64,000 nt of DNA from Cyanobium gracile PCC 6307. Lineage in GTDB: Bacteria; Cyanobacteriota; Cyanobacteriia; PCC-6307; Cyanobiaceae. This document shows, one piece after another, positions 43,293 through 51,846 of the stretch. A program made the position numbers and the translations under genes. The notes under the pieces were generated by a model. It saw nothing but the letters and a program-made list of their open reading frames with translations, ran no database searches and was not told where the DNA came from. Positions within the stretch are counted from its first letter, which is position 1. Each line of letters begins with the position of its first letter. Location of the stretch: contig NC_019675.1 of assembly GCF_000316515.1 (NCBI RefSeq), positions 3,222,001-3,286,000 on the forward strand, in the 5' to 3' direction.

Positions 43293-43877
43293 ATGCGCGC
43301 TTTTCTTCTGGCCGGCAGCCTCAGCCTCGGAACCCTGGCCCTCGGCGGCCTCAATCCATCGATGGCCCACGTGGGCCACGGTGATGAGTTTCAGCAGCAG
43401 GGTGACGTGCGCCAGGTGAAGGCCAGCGCGGAGATCGATTCCCTGCTGGGCATCACCACCGCCCCCGCCGCCGAAGCCGGTGGTGTGGTCACCATTCCGG
43501 TGGCGGCGGTGGTGGATGCGGATGGCAAGCCCCTGGCGTTCGTCAAAAGCGGCGCCACCTACGACCCGGTCTTCCTCCAGACCGGCACCAGCCAGGGCGA
43601 TCAGATCGAAATCACCGACGGCAGCATCTCGCCCGGAGACAACGTGGTGACCCAGGGAGCTCTTTCGCTCTACGCCGAATCGAAGAAGAGCCAGAGCGCC
43701 GCCGCACCCACCGGGGAAGGATCCACACCGACAACTTCGGCAACCCCAGCGGACTCCGCCTCAGCCACCGCCTCGACAGCCCCAGAAGGTCTCAACCCAC
43801 TGGTGATCGGTGCCGGCGCTGCGGTGCTGGTGGTGGGCGGTGTGGTCGTGGCCTCACGCCTGGGAAAGAAGAACTGA
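43293..43877 (+). CDS. Short periplasmic adaptor-like protein with C-terminal anchor (CusB/NrsB fragment type)
   Basis: 194 residues. A signal peptide ends at SMA-H (about 25). HVGHGDEF is a possible metal site. Residues 40-125 carry the beta-rich end of an RND adaptor: IPVAAVVDADGKPLAFVKSG, YDPVFLQTGTSQGDQIEITDG, ISPGDNVVTQGALSLYAESK. Normal adaptors are about 400 residues with a coiled-coil hairpin and lipoyl domain, both missing here. Instead a Ser/Thr/Ala linker leads to a C-terminal transmembrane helix (PLVIGAGAAVLVVGGVVVASRL). It precedes the RND pump by 43 bp and likely works with it, perhaps as a reduced adaptor. Confidence 0.7.
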   Translation: MRAFLLAGSLSLGTLALGGLNPSMAHVGHGDEFQQQGDVRQVKASAEIDSLLGITTAPAAEAGGVVTIPVAAVVDADGKPLAFVKSGATYDPVFLQTGTSQGDQIEITDGSISPGDNVVTQGALSLYAESKKSQSAAAPTGEGSTPTTSATPADSASATASTAPEGLNPLVIGAGAAVLVVGGVVVASRLGKKN

Positions 43878-43920
43878 TTCCCCGAGCCCGTCGTTTTCTC
43901 CGCCCACTTCATCCCATCCC

Positions 43921-46900
43921 ATGCTCAATCCCCTGCTCAACCAGACGCTGCGGACCTCGATCGCCAAGCGCTGGCTGGTTGTTGTTGCCGCCATCCTGAT
44001 CACCCTCTGGGGCCTGTCCATCCTCAGCCGGATGCCCCTCGATGTTTTTCCCCAGTTCGCCCCACCCCAGGTGGATGTGCAGACCACCGCCGATGGCCTG
44101 GCACCCGAAGAGGTGGAGCGACGCATCACCGTGCCGATCGAATCGGCTGTGAACGGACTACCAGGAGTGGAAACGGTGCGCTCCTCCTCGAAGGTGGGGC
44201 TTTCGATGGTGCAGGTGGTCTTTGATCAGAACGCCGACATCAACCGGGCCCGTCAATCGGTGGCGGAGCGCCTGCAGCAGATCGAGGCGGAGTTGCCCGC
44301 CAATGCCAGCGCCCCAGCGATCTCGCCGCTGGTCTCGCCCCTCGGGACGATCCTGCAGTACGCCTTCACCTTGAAGGGTGGCGGCCCCACCACGCCGATG
44401 GAGCTTCGGCGGATCGTGGCCACCACCTTCAGCCATCAGATCCTGGCGGTGCCAGGGGTTTCCCAGGTGACGCTCTATGGCGGCGAGGAGGGCCAGCAGC
44501 AGATCCTGATCGATCCCCAACAGCTTCTGGCCCGCAACGTGTCGTTGCAGGCCGTGGCCGAAGCAGCGGCGGCTGCCAGCGTCAACGCCCCGGGTGGTTT
44601 TCTGATCGCGGGCGGGCAGGAGAAGCTGATCCGCGCCAGCGGCCAGGCCGGCAGCAGCGAGGATCTCGCCGATTCCGTGGTGACAGACAGCAAAGGGCAA
44701 CCGCTGCGGATCGGTGATGTCGCTGAGGTGCGACTGCACAGTGCCCTCAAGCGCGGTGACGGCAGCTTCAACGGCAAGCCGGCGGTGGTGCTGATGATCA
44801 ACAAACAGCCCGACATCGACACTCCCCAGGTCACCCGAGCGGTGGAGGAGCGCATCGCCGCCCTCAGCAGGACCCTGCCGGGCGACATTCAGGTGAAGCG
44901 CACCTTCCGCCAGGCCAGTTTCATTGACACAGCGATCAGAAACGTCAGCAGTTCCCTGATCGAAGGCATCGCGATCGTCTCGGTGGTGATGCTGCTGTTC
45001 CTGATGAATTGGCGCACCGCCGTCATCACCCTCAGTGCCATCCCCCTGTCGCTGTTGATCGGCCTGATGCTGATGCGTGCCTTCGGGCTGGAGATCAACA
45101 CCATGACGCTGGGTGGCCTGGTGGTGGCGATCGGTTCGGTGGTCGACGATTCCATCGTCGATATGGAGAACTGCTACAGCGGCCTGCGGCGTAATCAGGT
45201 GGCCGCCAAGCCCAAGAATCCCCTGCAGGTGGTGTTCGACACCTCCGTGGAGGTGCGCCAGCCGGTGATCCTCTCCACCGTGATCATCGTCGTGGTGTTC
45301 GCGCCGATCTTCAGCCTCACGGGGGTGGAGGGGCGGATCTTCGCCCCGATGGGCCTGGCCTACCTGCTGTCGATCGCGGCCTCCACCCTTGTGGCGCTCA
45401 CCCTCTCCCCAGCCCTCTGCGCGATTTTGCTGGCCAACACCCGGCTTCCTGCGGAGAACACCTGGATCGCCACATGGGCGGAGCGGGCCTACCGGCCGAT
45501 GCTGGAGGTCTCGCTGAACGCCCCCAAGCGGGTGCTGGCCGCCGCACTGGCGTGCGTGGTGGTGGCCGGCGCCATCCTGCCGAGCCTGGGGCGGGTGTTC
45601 CTGCCGGAGTTCCGCGAGAAATCGCTGGTCAATTCCATGGTGCTTTACCCCGGGGTGTCCCTGGAGATGACCAACCGCGCCGGCATGGCCCTCTCCAAGA
45701 GCCTGATGGCCAACCCCCTGTTTGAGTGGGTGCAGGTACGCGCCGGGCGGGCTCCCGGGGATGCCGATGGAGCAGGGGTGAACCTGGCCCACGTGGATGT
45801 GGAGTTGAGTGATCAGGCGATGCAGGATCGGCCTGCCGCCATCGCCCAGCTACGAGAAGCCTTCCTGAAGCTGCCCGGGGTGGCCCCGAACATCGGCGGC
45901 TTCATCTCCCACCGCATGGATGAGGTGCTTTCAGGGGTGCGCAGTGCGATCGCCATCAAGATCTACGGGCCTGATCTGGGCGAACTGCGCCGGATCGGCG
46001 AGCTGGTTCGTGACGCCATCGAGCCGATCCAGGGGGTGGTGGATCTGCAGCTCGAACCCCAGCTGCCGATCCAGCAGGTTCAGATCGATTTCGATCGCCC
46101 GGCGGCCACCGCCAATGGCCTGAGCATGCAACAGCTCGCCGAAGCGGTGGAGATTGCCCTCAACGGCAAGACCGTGGGCCAGGTGGTGCACAACAGCACC
46201 GATCGCACCGATGTGGTGGTGATGCTGCCGGAGGAATCCCGCAACAGTCTTGATGCCCTGCGGGCCATCCCGATCGCCACCCCCGCCGGCACCATGCTGC
46301 CGCTGGGAACCCTTGCCCGCATCGACTACGGCCTGGGCGCCAACGTGGTCAACCGGGAGGATGTTTCCCGCTTGATTGTGGTGTCCGCCAATGTCAGCGG
46401 CCGGCCGCTGGGAACCGTCGTCGGCGACATCAAGAAGATGATCGACGCCAAGGTCAAACTCCCCAGCGGCTACCTGATCCGCTACGGGGGGCAGTTCGAA
46501 TCCGAGGAACGCGCCACCGCCAACCTGGTGCTCTACAGCCTCCTGGCCTTTGTGGTGATCGGGGTGCTGATGTTCGCCTCGGTGAAATCACTCCCGGCCA
46601 CGATCGCCATCCTGATCAACCTCCCCCTGGCTCTGGTGGGAGGCCTGGTCGCCATCGTGCTCAGCGGTGGTGTGCTCTCGGTGGCCTCCCTGATCGGCTT
46701 CATCACCCTGTTCGGGGTGGCGGTGCGCAATGGCCTGCTGCTGGTGGACAACTACAACCGCAGGCATGCCGAGGGGATGGAGCTCCGGGAGGTGATCCGT
46801 GCCGGCAGTCTCGATCGGCTCAACGCGATCCTGATGACGGCACTGACCTCGGCTCTGGGCATGTTGCCGTTGGCCCTTGCTTTCGGGGCAGGCAACGAGA

Positions 46901-47040
46901 TCCTCCAACCCCTGGCGATTGTGGTGCTGGGTGGGCTGATCACTTCAACGGCCCTAACCCTGCTGGTGCTCCCGGCCCTGTATGCCCGCTTCGGAGGCTG
47001 GTTGCTGCCCCGCCTTCGGACGCCTGTGCGCGAGGCTTGA
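43921..47040 (+). CDS. Heavy-metal efflux RND transporter, CzcA/CusA/NrsA type
   Basis: 1039 residues from ATG 43921. It has 12 transmembrane helices in two halves, each with a large periplasmic loop. Blocks include MPLDVFPQFAPPQVDVQT, GLAPEEVERRITVPIESAVNG, and the TM4 acidic motif AIGSVVDDSIVDMENCY, which carries charged residues for proton coupling. The second half ends with LGMLPLALAFGAGNEILQPLAIVVLGG. These proteins export divalent or monovalent metals with an adaptor and outer-membrane channel. The specific metal cannot be read, but the Nrs-like two-component pair favours Ni, Co or Zn. Intact. Confidence 0.9.
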   Translation: MLNPLLNQTLRTSIAKRWLVVVAAILITLWGLSILSRMPLDVFPQFAPPQVDVQTTADGLAPEEVERRITVPIESAVNGLPGVETVRSSSKVGLSMVQVVFDQNADINRARQSVAERLQQIEAELPANASAPAISPLVSPLGTILQYAFTLKGGGPTTPMELRRIVATTFSHQILAVPGVSQVTLYGGEEGQQQILIDPQQLLARNVSLQAVAEAAAAASVNAPGGFLIAGGQEKLIRASGQAGSSEDLADSVVTDSKGQPLRIGDVAEVRLHSALKRGDGSFNGKPAVVLMINKQPDIDTPQVTRAVEERIAALSRTLPGDIQVKRTFRQASFIDTAIRNVSSSLIEGIAIVSVVMLLFLMNWRTAVITLSAIPLSLLIGLMLMRAFGLEINTMTLGGLVVAIGSVVDDSIVDMENCYSGLRRNQVAAKPKNPLQVVFDTSVEVRQPVILSTVIIVVVFAPIFSLTGVEGRIFAPMGLAYLLSIAASTLVALTLSPALCAILLANTRLPAENTWIATWAERAYRPMLEVSLNAPKRVLAAALACVVVAGAILPSLGRVFLPEFREKSLVNSMVLYPGVSLEMTNRAGMALSKSLMANPLFEWVQVRAGRAPGDADGAGVNLAHVDVELSDQAMQDRPAAIAQLREAFLKLPGVAPNIGGFISHRMDEVLSGVRSAIAIKIYGPDLGELRRIGELVRDAIEPIQGVVDLQLEPQLPIQQVQIDFDRPAATANGLSMQQLAEAVEIALNGKTVGQVVHNSTDRTDVVVMLPEESRNSLDALRAIPIATPAGTMLPLGTLARIDYGLGANVVNREDVSRLIVVSANVSGRPLGTVVGDIKKMIDAKVKLPSGYLIRYGGQFESEERATANLVLYSLLAFVVIGVLMFASVKSLPATIAILINLPLALVGGLVAIVLSGGVLSVASLIGFITLFGVAVRNGLLLVDNYNRRHAEGMELREVIRAGSLDRLNAILMTALTSALGMLPLALAFGAGNEILQPLAIVVLGGLITSTALTLLVLPALYARFGGWLLPRLRTPVREA

Positions 47041-47044
47041 GGGC

Positions 47045-48163
47045 ATGGGCAGAGGGCATTCCACGACGGGCAGGCGTAACCCCCAGCGCTGGGGCCTGAT
47101 CGCCGGTCTGCTGGCCGCGGTCTTCTTCGGCCTCAGCGCGCCCTTGATCAGCCTCGTCAGCCAAGAAGGTTCGCCGCTGATGATCGCGGCGCTGCTCTAC
47201 GCCGGAGCTGCCTTCGCGCTGCTGATGGTGCGGGGGATCATTGGCCATCAGCAGGAGGAGTCACCGGTTCAGCGCCGTGACCTTCCACCGCTCCTGGGGC
47301 TCACCGTTCTGGGTGGGATGGTCGGTCCCATTTGCCTGGTACAGGGGCTCACCCTGCTCTCGGCGGGCTCAGCCTCGCTGCTGCTGAACCTGGAAGCGGT
47401 GTTCACGTTGCTGATCGCGGTGCTGATCGGCCGTGAACACCTCAGCCGCAAGGGGCTGCTCGCGGCCGTGCTGATCCTTGCCGGTGCCGTTCTGCTCACG
47501 GAAGGCTCCTTGAGCGGGGCCAGCCTGCTGGGCACGCTGTTGATCGGTGGCGCCTGCCTGGCCTGGGGAATCGACAACAACCTCAGCCAACGACTCAGTT
47601 TGCGCAATCCAATTCAGATCGCGCTGCTGAAGGCGATCGGGGCCTCGGTTCCGATGCTGATCCTGGCTCTCGGTGCCGGCCAGACTCTTCCAACCTGGCC
47701 CGTTCTGCTGGCGTTGCTGTCGATTGGCGCCGTTGGGTATGGCCTCTCGATCTGGCTGGATTTGCTCGCTCTTCGCCACTTGGGTGCGGCGCGCGAATCC
47801 GTGGTGTTTTCAACGGCGCCGTTCGTGGGCGTTCTGTTCTCCGTAGTGGTGCTGCGGGAAGCCTTCACCGGCGGTATGGCCATGGCCTCAGCCCTGATGC
47901 TGCTCGGCGTTGCCGTTCTGCTCAAGGAAGACCATGCCCACTGGCATCGCCATGACGCGTTCCACCATGCGCATCGTCACAGGCACGATCCGACCGGCGG
48001 CGACCCCCACCACAACCACGACCACCCCGGGGATGAGCAGCTCTCAAGCGACCCCCCGCAGGCCTATTGGCATGCCCATGAGCATCAGCACGCACCGATT
48101 GAGCACGAGCACGCCCACGTCAGTGATGTTCATCACCGCCATGGTCATCGTCAGGGACTTTGA
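47045..48163 (+). CDS. EamA/DMT-family transporter with His-rich C-terminal tail
   Basis: 372 residues from ATG 47045, 4 bp after the RND stop. Ten transmembrane helices (about 18-300) form two EamA repeats, with LLNLEAVFTLLIAVLIGRE and SIWLDLLALRHLGAARESVVFSTAPFVGVLFS as marker segments. The last 70 residues are strongly His-rich, with HAHWHRHDAFHHAHRHRHD and later HEHQHAPIEHEHAH. The tail probably binds metal on the cytoplasmic side and may sense or deliver it. EamA proteins usually move metabolites, so direct metal transport is an inference from the tail and neighbours. Confidence 0.85.
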   Translation: MGRGHSTTGRRNPQRWGLIAGLLAAVFFGLSAPLISLVSQEGSPLMIAALLYAGAAFALLMVRGIIGHQQEESPVQRRDLPPLLGLTVLGGMVGPICLVQGLTLLSAGSASLLLNLEAVFTLLIAVLIGREHLSRKGLLAAVLILAGAVLLTEGSLSGASLLGTLLIGGACLAWGIDNNLSQRLSLRNPIQIALLKAIGASVPMLILALGAGQTLPTWPVLLALLSIGAVGYGLSIWLDLLALRHLGAARESVVFSTAPFVGVLFSVVVLREAFTGGMAMASALMLLGVAVLLKEDHAHWHRHDAFHHAHRHRHDPTGGDPHHNHDHPGDEQLSSDPPQAYWHAHEHQHAPIEHEHAHVSDVHHRHGHRQGL

Positions 48164-48360
48164 GGGTTTTTGTTACGCCTGAAACTACCAGCATCGTGGC
48201 CTGGCCAATGTCAACTGGTGGGCACTATCGTGCGACATGATCGGACGCCATCGGATGCAAGGAAATCAGCGGACTCAAGAGGGAATCTGTAAAACTCATT
48301 ACCGGGAAGCCTCAGGTTCTATGTCGGCAATACTCAGAAGCTGGGCTCGGTCTTAGGGCT

Positions 48361-48368
48361 AAAGATAA
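48361..48368. repeat. 8-bp target-site duplication, left copy
   Basis: AAAGATAA directly before the left end of the transposon. The same 8 bases follow the right end at 50975-50982. An 8-bp duplication is the known target size of IS1595-family elements. Confidence 0.95.
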
Positions 48369-48420
48369 GGGCATTATGTACTTGACAAACACAGCTAATA
48401 AAAGGCAGACCACGTCAGCC

Positions 48421-48603
48421 TTACTGGGTATCTTCTTTGCTTAAATCAGTTTCGTTTGGCTTTTGAGCTTGCGCGTCACGATCCCCAAATTTCGAGAGCA
48501 CTGCTCTAAACTCTTCCTCGGTTATGTCAATGTCCAAGGACTTGGCTGCGTCCTTAAAACGAGACAATTGCTGTGGGTTCTTACTGGGGTGATCGTAAGT
48601 CAA
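48421..48603 (-). CDS. Small acidic passenger protein of the IS1595 element
   Basis: 60 residues, start overlapping the end of the PIN gene by 23 bp. A helix-loop-helix (QLSRFKDAAKSLDIDITEEEFRAVLSKFGD) is followed by an acidic disordered tail. I have seen similar short proteins after toxin-like genes but cannot name a family. Could act as antitoxin or assembly partner of the PIN protein. Confidence 0.6.
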   Translation of the reverse strand: MTYDHPSKNPQQLSRFKDAAKSLDIDITEEEFRAVLSKFGDRDAQAQKPNETDLSKEDTQ

Positions 48604-49186
48604 GTTCTATCTGAGGTGTTGGATGGCTTGGCTCGCATCTGTTCAGGGCAATTGCCCTGTATGCGTAGTGAGTTCGATCATAACCGATTTCGTCAAATCC
48701 CTCGCACCATTCTTCATAACCTATGAGTGGGATTGCTCTCCCGCCCTCTTCATCGCGCTTGCCCCCTTTATCGTAAGTATGGAAATATGTTAAATCCTGA
48801 TTATAGTATTCCACCAATACAAGTGCCGACGCCAGCATAACCGCGTCAGCCGTGCTCAACCTTCTATCCTCTGAGCGTCCTTTCTTATATGGCAGGTCCC
48901 TAAGCCTTCCGGCAATTCTCATGATGTTAGGGTCTGGATCGATAAGCCTTATACATCCACTGAAGTCGTCCATAAACGCTTCGACATCTCCATGGTACGG
49001 ACGGGCGTCTCCTGCAGTAAAACTTGGAAGGATCTCAGCAAATACCAAAGAAGATGCAAATATCACAACCCTCCTTTCCTGCGCGTCTTTGAGATAACGC
49101 TCTATGCTTACAACATCGTAGAAGCTGCGCTGGTCTTTTAGAAAGGCTATAAATACACAAGAATCCCAGAACAGATATTCAGTCAT
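48581..49186 (-). CDS. PIN-domain protein, putative RNase toxin (passenger)
   Basis: 201 residues. The PIN fold carries four acidic positions: Asp8 in LFWDSCVFIAFL, Glu in LVFAEILPSF, Asp in STADAVMLASAL (about 118) and Asp in LTYFHTYDKG (about 138). IRLIDPDPNIMRIAGRLRDL is the typical segment between. PIN domains cut RNA and are common toxins (VapC-like). It overlaps the 280-residue gene by 8 bp and the small gene by 23 bp, so expression is coupled. The C-terminal 50 residues extend beyond a normal PIN domain. Confidence 0.75.
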   Translation of the reverse strand: MTEYLFWDSCVFIAFLKDQRSFYDVVSIERYLKDAQERRVVIFASSLVFAEILPSFTAGDARPYHGDVEAFMDDFSGCIRLIDPDPNIMRIAGRLRDLPYKKGRSEDRRLSTADAVMLASALVLVEYYNQDLTYFHTYDKGGKRDEEGGRAIPLIGYEEWCEGFDEIGYDRTHYAYRAIALNRCEPSHPTPQIELDLRSPQ

Positions 49187-50021
49187 TCAGATCCCAGCTA
49201 TCTGGCCGCTCCTTGTTGAGCGTGCCTCGCCACCTAATTAGATCCCCTGTCATAGGCGCTTCGCGTAAGCCAATTAACTCAAATCTGGCCGGGACAGGAC
49301 TATCTTTTGTGTAAATGCAAATCCCGCGTGTGCGGACTTTCGTATTAAAGTATTTCAGTACCTCTTCTTGCTGTTCTTTCTTTATCTCGCAGTCAATTTC
49401 CTTGCCACTGTGATCCAGAGTCAGTTTACCTTTTAAAAGATTGCCTCGTCCGTCTACGACTACAAGGCTTCCGGTAAGCTCGGCAAATGCCGCTCCAGAA
49501 AAGAACTTATCCACACTGCTGGAGTGATTGTCGTTAAGCTGACGCAATAGCCTTTCTGCCTGACTACCTAAAAAAGTGTCAATGCGAATGATCCTGTCTA
49601 CAGAGTAAGCCCCCTCAGCATGAGAAAATTTGACCTCTGCGTCATCAGACAGTTTTTTTATCTGGTTTACAAGAGTGGCGGGTAGCTGCGCAATTCCTCT
49701 GTCGCCCTTCCTAATCCGCTCCATTGTTTCACCAAGAGCAGTTGTAGAAGACTTAGGGGTTGGGTCGCCTCTCCCTGCCCTCTTGAGCAGCCTTTCCCTA
49801 AAAGCCACTACAGCGGTCTTGCCATCATCCTTGGCGGAATACATGTATTCATAATTCTTTTTCCCATTTACATAATGGTCAGACTGTTCTAGTGCACTAT
49901 GCAGAGCGGGCAGCTTTTTACACATAACATCAGCTCGCACATTCATGTTGTCACCTTCGAGGCCCCAAATGCTTAGGGTGAAGGTACCTTCGCGTTGCAT
50001 TTCAAGACTTGCTCCTGTCAA
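49179..50021 (-). CDS. Passenger protein of unknown family, partner of the PIN gene
   Basis: 280 residues, start overlapping the transposase end by 20 bp. The N-terminal 70 residues begin with GTFTLSIWGLEGDNMNVRADVMCKKLPALHSALEQSD, then a polar helix region (KTAVVAFRERLLKRAG; TTALGETMERIRKGDRG). The C-terminal part is beta-rich (SLVVVDGRGNLLKGKLTLD; GICIYTKDSPVPARFELIGL). No catalytic motif found. As it always seems tied to the PIN gene here, it may be the antitoxin or sensor, but this is inference from context. Confidence 0.6.
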   Translation of the reverse strand: MTGASLEMQREGTFTLSIWGLEGDNMNVRADVMCKKLPALHSALEQSDHYVNGKKNYEYMYSAKDDGKTAVVAFRERLLKRAGRGDPTPKSSTTALGETMERIRKGDRGIAQLPATLVNQIKKLSDDAEVKFSHAEGAYSVDRIIRIDTFLGSQAERLLRQLNDNHSSSVDKFFSGAAFAELTGSLVVVDGRGNLLKGKLTLDHSGKEIDCEIKKEQQEEVLKYFNTKVRTRGICIYTKDSPVPARFELIGLREAPMTGDLIRWRGTLNKERPDSWDLND

Positions 50022-50913
50022 CTGATTTATATGTTAGGCGCTTGCCAGCCATGCCGCGTAACGCTGTTTGGGTCCTGTCTTGTTCTGTTATGCCAAACTT
50101 AGCGCGTTGATTGTATCTAAAGTCAAATTCTGCAACATACCGATGCAAATGCTTCTCGGCGCAGTGCTGATAGACGCCTTTCATGCCCCGCTTGAACACA
50201 CTGTAGAAGCCTTCGACGGTGTTGGTGTGCACCTTGCCACGGCCCCACTCGAACTGACTGTGACTAACGTAACCATGGCTGGCAAAGTGCTTGCCATGGC
50301 CCTTGTACTGTCCGGCTTCGTCGGTCATGACCTCAGTGCTCGGGTGCACGTTCGCTTGGATGATGGGTAGCAGGTCCGCCGCCTTGGTCCCCTCAACGTG
50401 GAAGGAGCGAGCGGACCCACCGCGCTGAACAAGGGTTAGCACTGCATTCTTGTGAGAGTATCCACGCTTTGGCTTATGCCCTGGCTTGCGACCAATAAAA
50501 GTTTCGTCTATTTCCACAACAGCCCCATTTCCGCCAATGGGAGGCAGGGCACCACCTTTCATTGCTTCCCGAATGCGGTGGGTCATGAACCACGCTGTTT
50601 TGTACTGAACTCCAAGTACTCGCATGAGTTGATGGCTGCTGATTCCCTTCTTGCTGCAGCACATTAAATAGATTGCTTGAACCCAGAGATTTAGGGGGAC
50701 ATGGCTGCTTTCAAGCAGCGTACCCACCTTCACCGTGAACTGACGCTTGCAAGGCCCACAGCGCCGAAGGCCCTTCCTTCCACCCTTAACGGACGTAATT
50801 CGTTCCTTGCCATTGCAGCGAGGGCAGACAGGGCCATCTGGCCATAGAATGCGCTCAAGCTCTGCAAAGGCAGCCGCTTCGTCGTGGAAATAAGGGGCGG
50901 AAAGAAAGGACAT
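50002..50913 (-). CDS. IS1595-family transposase
   Basis: 303 residues. An N-terminal zinc ribbon (CPRCNGKERIT...RRCGPCKRQF) precedes a helix-turn-helix region (SSHQLMRVLGVQYKTAWFMTHRIREAM). The DDE-type core follows: VEIDETFIGRK, VMTDEAGQYKG, and NTVEGFYSVFKRGMKGVYQHC, where the third acidic position is Glu in VEGF. The sequence is complete with no stops. The terminal repeats and 8-bp target duplication confirm the family. First gene of the element's operon. Confidence 0.95.
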   Translation of the reverse strand: MSFLSAPYFHDEAAAFAELERILWPDGPVCPRCNGKERITSVKGGRKGLRRCGPCKRQFTVKVGTLLESSHVPLNLWVQAIYLMCCSKKGISSHQLMRVLGVQYKTAWFMTHRIREAMKGGALPPIGGNGAVVEIDETFIGRKPGHKPKRGYSHKNAVLTLVQRGGSARSFHVEGTKAADLLPIIQANVHPSTEVMTDEAGQYKGHGKHFASHGYVSHSQFEWGRGKVHTNTVEGFYSVFKRGMKGVYQHCAEKHLHRYVAEFDFRYNQRAKFGITEQDRTQTALRGMAGKRLTYKSVDRSKS

Positions 50914-50974
50914 GGTTTTTCTCCTACCTGCAAAGCTAGGCGTTTAAGGCGTGTTTGTCAAGTACATAATGCCC

Positions 50975-50982
50975 AAAGATAA
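50975..50982. repeat. 8-bp target-site duplication, right copy
   Basis: AAAGATAA, identical to 48361-48368. See the transposon entry. Confidence 0.95.
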
Positions 50983-51196
50983 ACACCAGTGTGAGAAACG
51001 AAGCGGATGCGGTCTTAGCACTATTGGCGATGTGGAGGACTGCGAGCGATACCTGTGGCGATGCAACACAATCGAACCAGCCCCTGGAGTGGACAGGCCG
51101 GCGGCCAGCAGGCCCCACCCACCAGCCGCGGCGCTGTTCTCGCGTCTGGGAGGTCATCAGGATCACCACCGCAACCGGACGGGCTCCATTACGAAA

Positions 51197-51817
51197 CTAT
51201 GGGGAAGTCCGCTGGAACCGACAGGACAGAAAGTGTTGCTCCGCGCCGCCTGGTGTGCGATGGCTGAACTGCACATGGCCGAGCAACAAAAATGCAGTCC
51301 CCAAGGTTTCCTGCAGCCTCTCAGGGCTGTACCGCACCACAGGCAAGCCACTGCATGTGGTGGGGCCATCTTGTGCAAAGGTTGCCAGGAGAAGAGTGCC
51401 ACCAGGCTTGAGCGCCTGCAGCACGGCCCGTACATAGGCCTGCTGATCGGCGGGGCTGGTGAGGAAATGAAACACCGCCCGGTCATGCCAGACGTCATAG
51501 GCATGGGCGGGCAGGGTGGCCGTAAGGATGTCGGCCTCCAGCCACTGCACCACAGCCGCATGAGCGCCAAGTCGCTCTCGGCTCACCGCTAGTGCCGTAC
51601 CTGAAAGGTCCAGAACCGTGATCCGTAGATAGCCAAGGTTCAGGAGGTCATCCACGAGCATGGAGGCACCACCGCCCACATCGATGATCGCCGCATCCAG
51701 TGACAGGCCGGCTGCCTGAAGCAGCCGGAGTGAGTCATCGGCATGGGCTTGATACCAGCTCAACGACTCAGGGGCCTTGGTGGCGTAGATCGTCTCCCAG
51801 TGGTTTTTGCTCGTCAT
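51197..51817 (-). CDS. Class I SAM-dependent methyltransferase
   Basis: 206 residues. The start NHWETIYATKAPESLSWYQAHADDSLRLL is typical of thiopurine/tellurite-like methyltransferases. Motif I is AAIIDVGGGASMLVDDLL, motif II VLDLSGTALAVSRERLG, and motif IV YDVWHDRAVFHFLTSPADQQAYV. The C-terminus has CRFQRTSP after EQHFLSC. Related proteins act on small molecules, including tellurite or arsenite, which would suit a metal-resistance island, but the substrate is unknown. Confidence 0.8.
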   Translation of the reverse strand: MTSKNHWETIYATKAPESLSWYQAHADDSLRLLQAAGLSLDAAIIDVGGGASMLVDDLLNLGYLRITVLDLSGTALAVSRERLGAHAAVVQWLEADILTATLPAHAYDVWHDRAVFHFLTSPADQQAYVRAVLQALKPGGTLLLATFAQDGPTTCSGLPVVRYSPERLQETLGTAFLLLGHVQFSHRTPGGAEQHFLSCRFQRTSP

Positions 51818-51846
51818 GGGTCCACACAGAGTCTGCTGTCAACAGT

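Larger units (their letters stand above)
48369..50974. mobile_element. IS1595-family transposon with passenger operon, complete
   Basis: The element is 2606 bp. Its ends are exact 24-bp inverted repeats: 48369-48392, beginning GGGCATTATGTACTTG, and 50951-50974, its complement. AAAGATAA flanks both ends. Inside, all four genes run on the minus strand with overlapping ends: transposase, a 280-residue protein, a PIN-domain protein and a 60-residue protein. A plain IS1595 element needs only the transposase, so the other three are passengers. Perfect repeats and target duplication indicate a recent, possibly active insertion. Confidence 0.95.

Noticed and set aside
44158-45792. 544-codon open frame on the minus strand opposite the RND gene
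   Set aside because: His/Gln-rich shadow of a well-conserved transporter; no motifs of its own.
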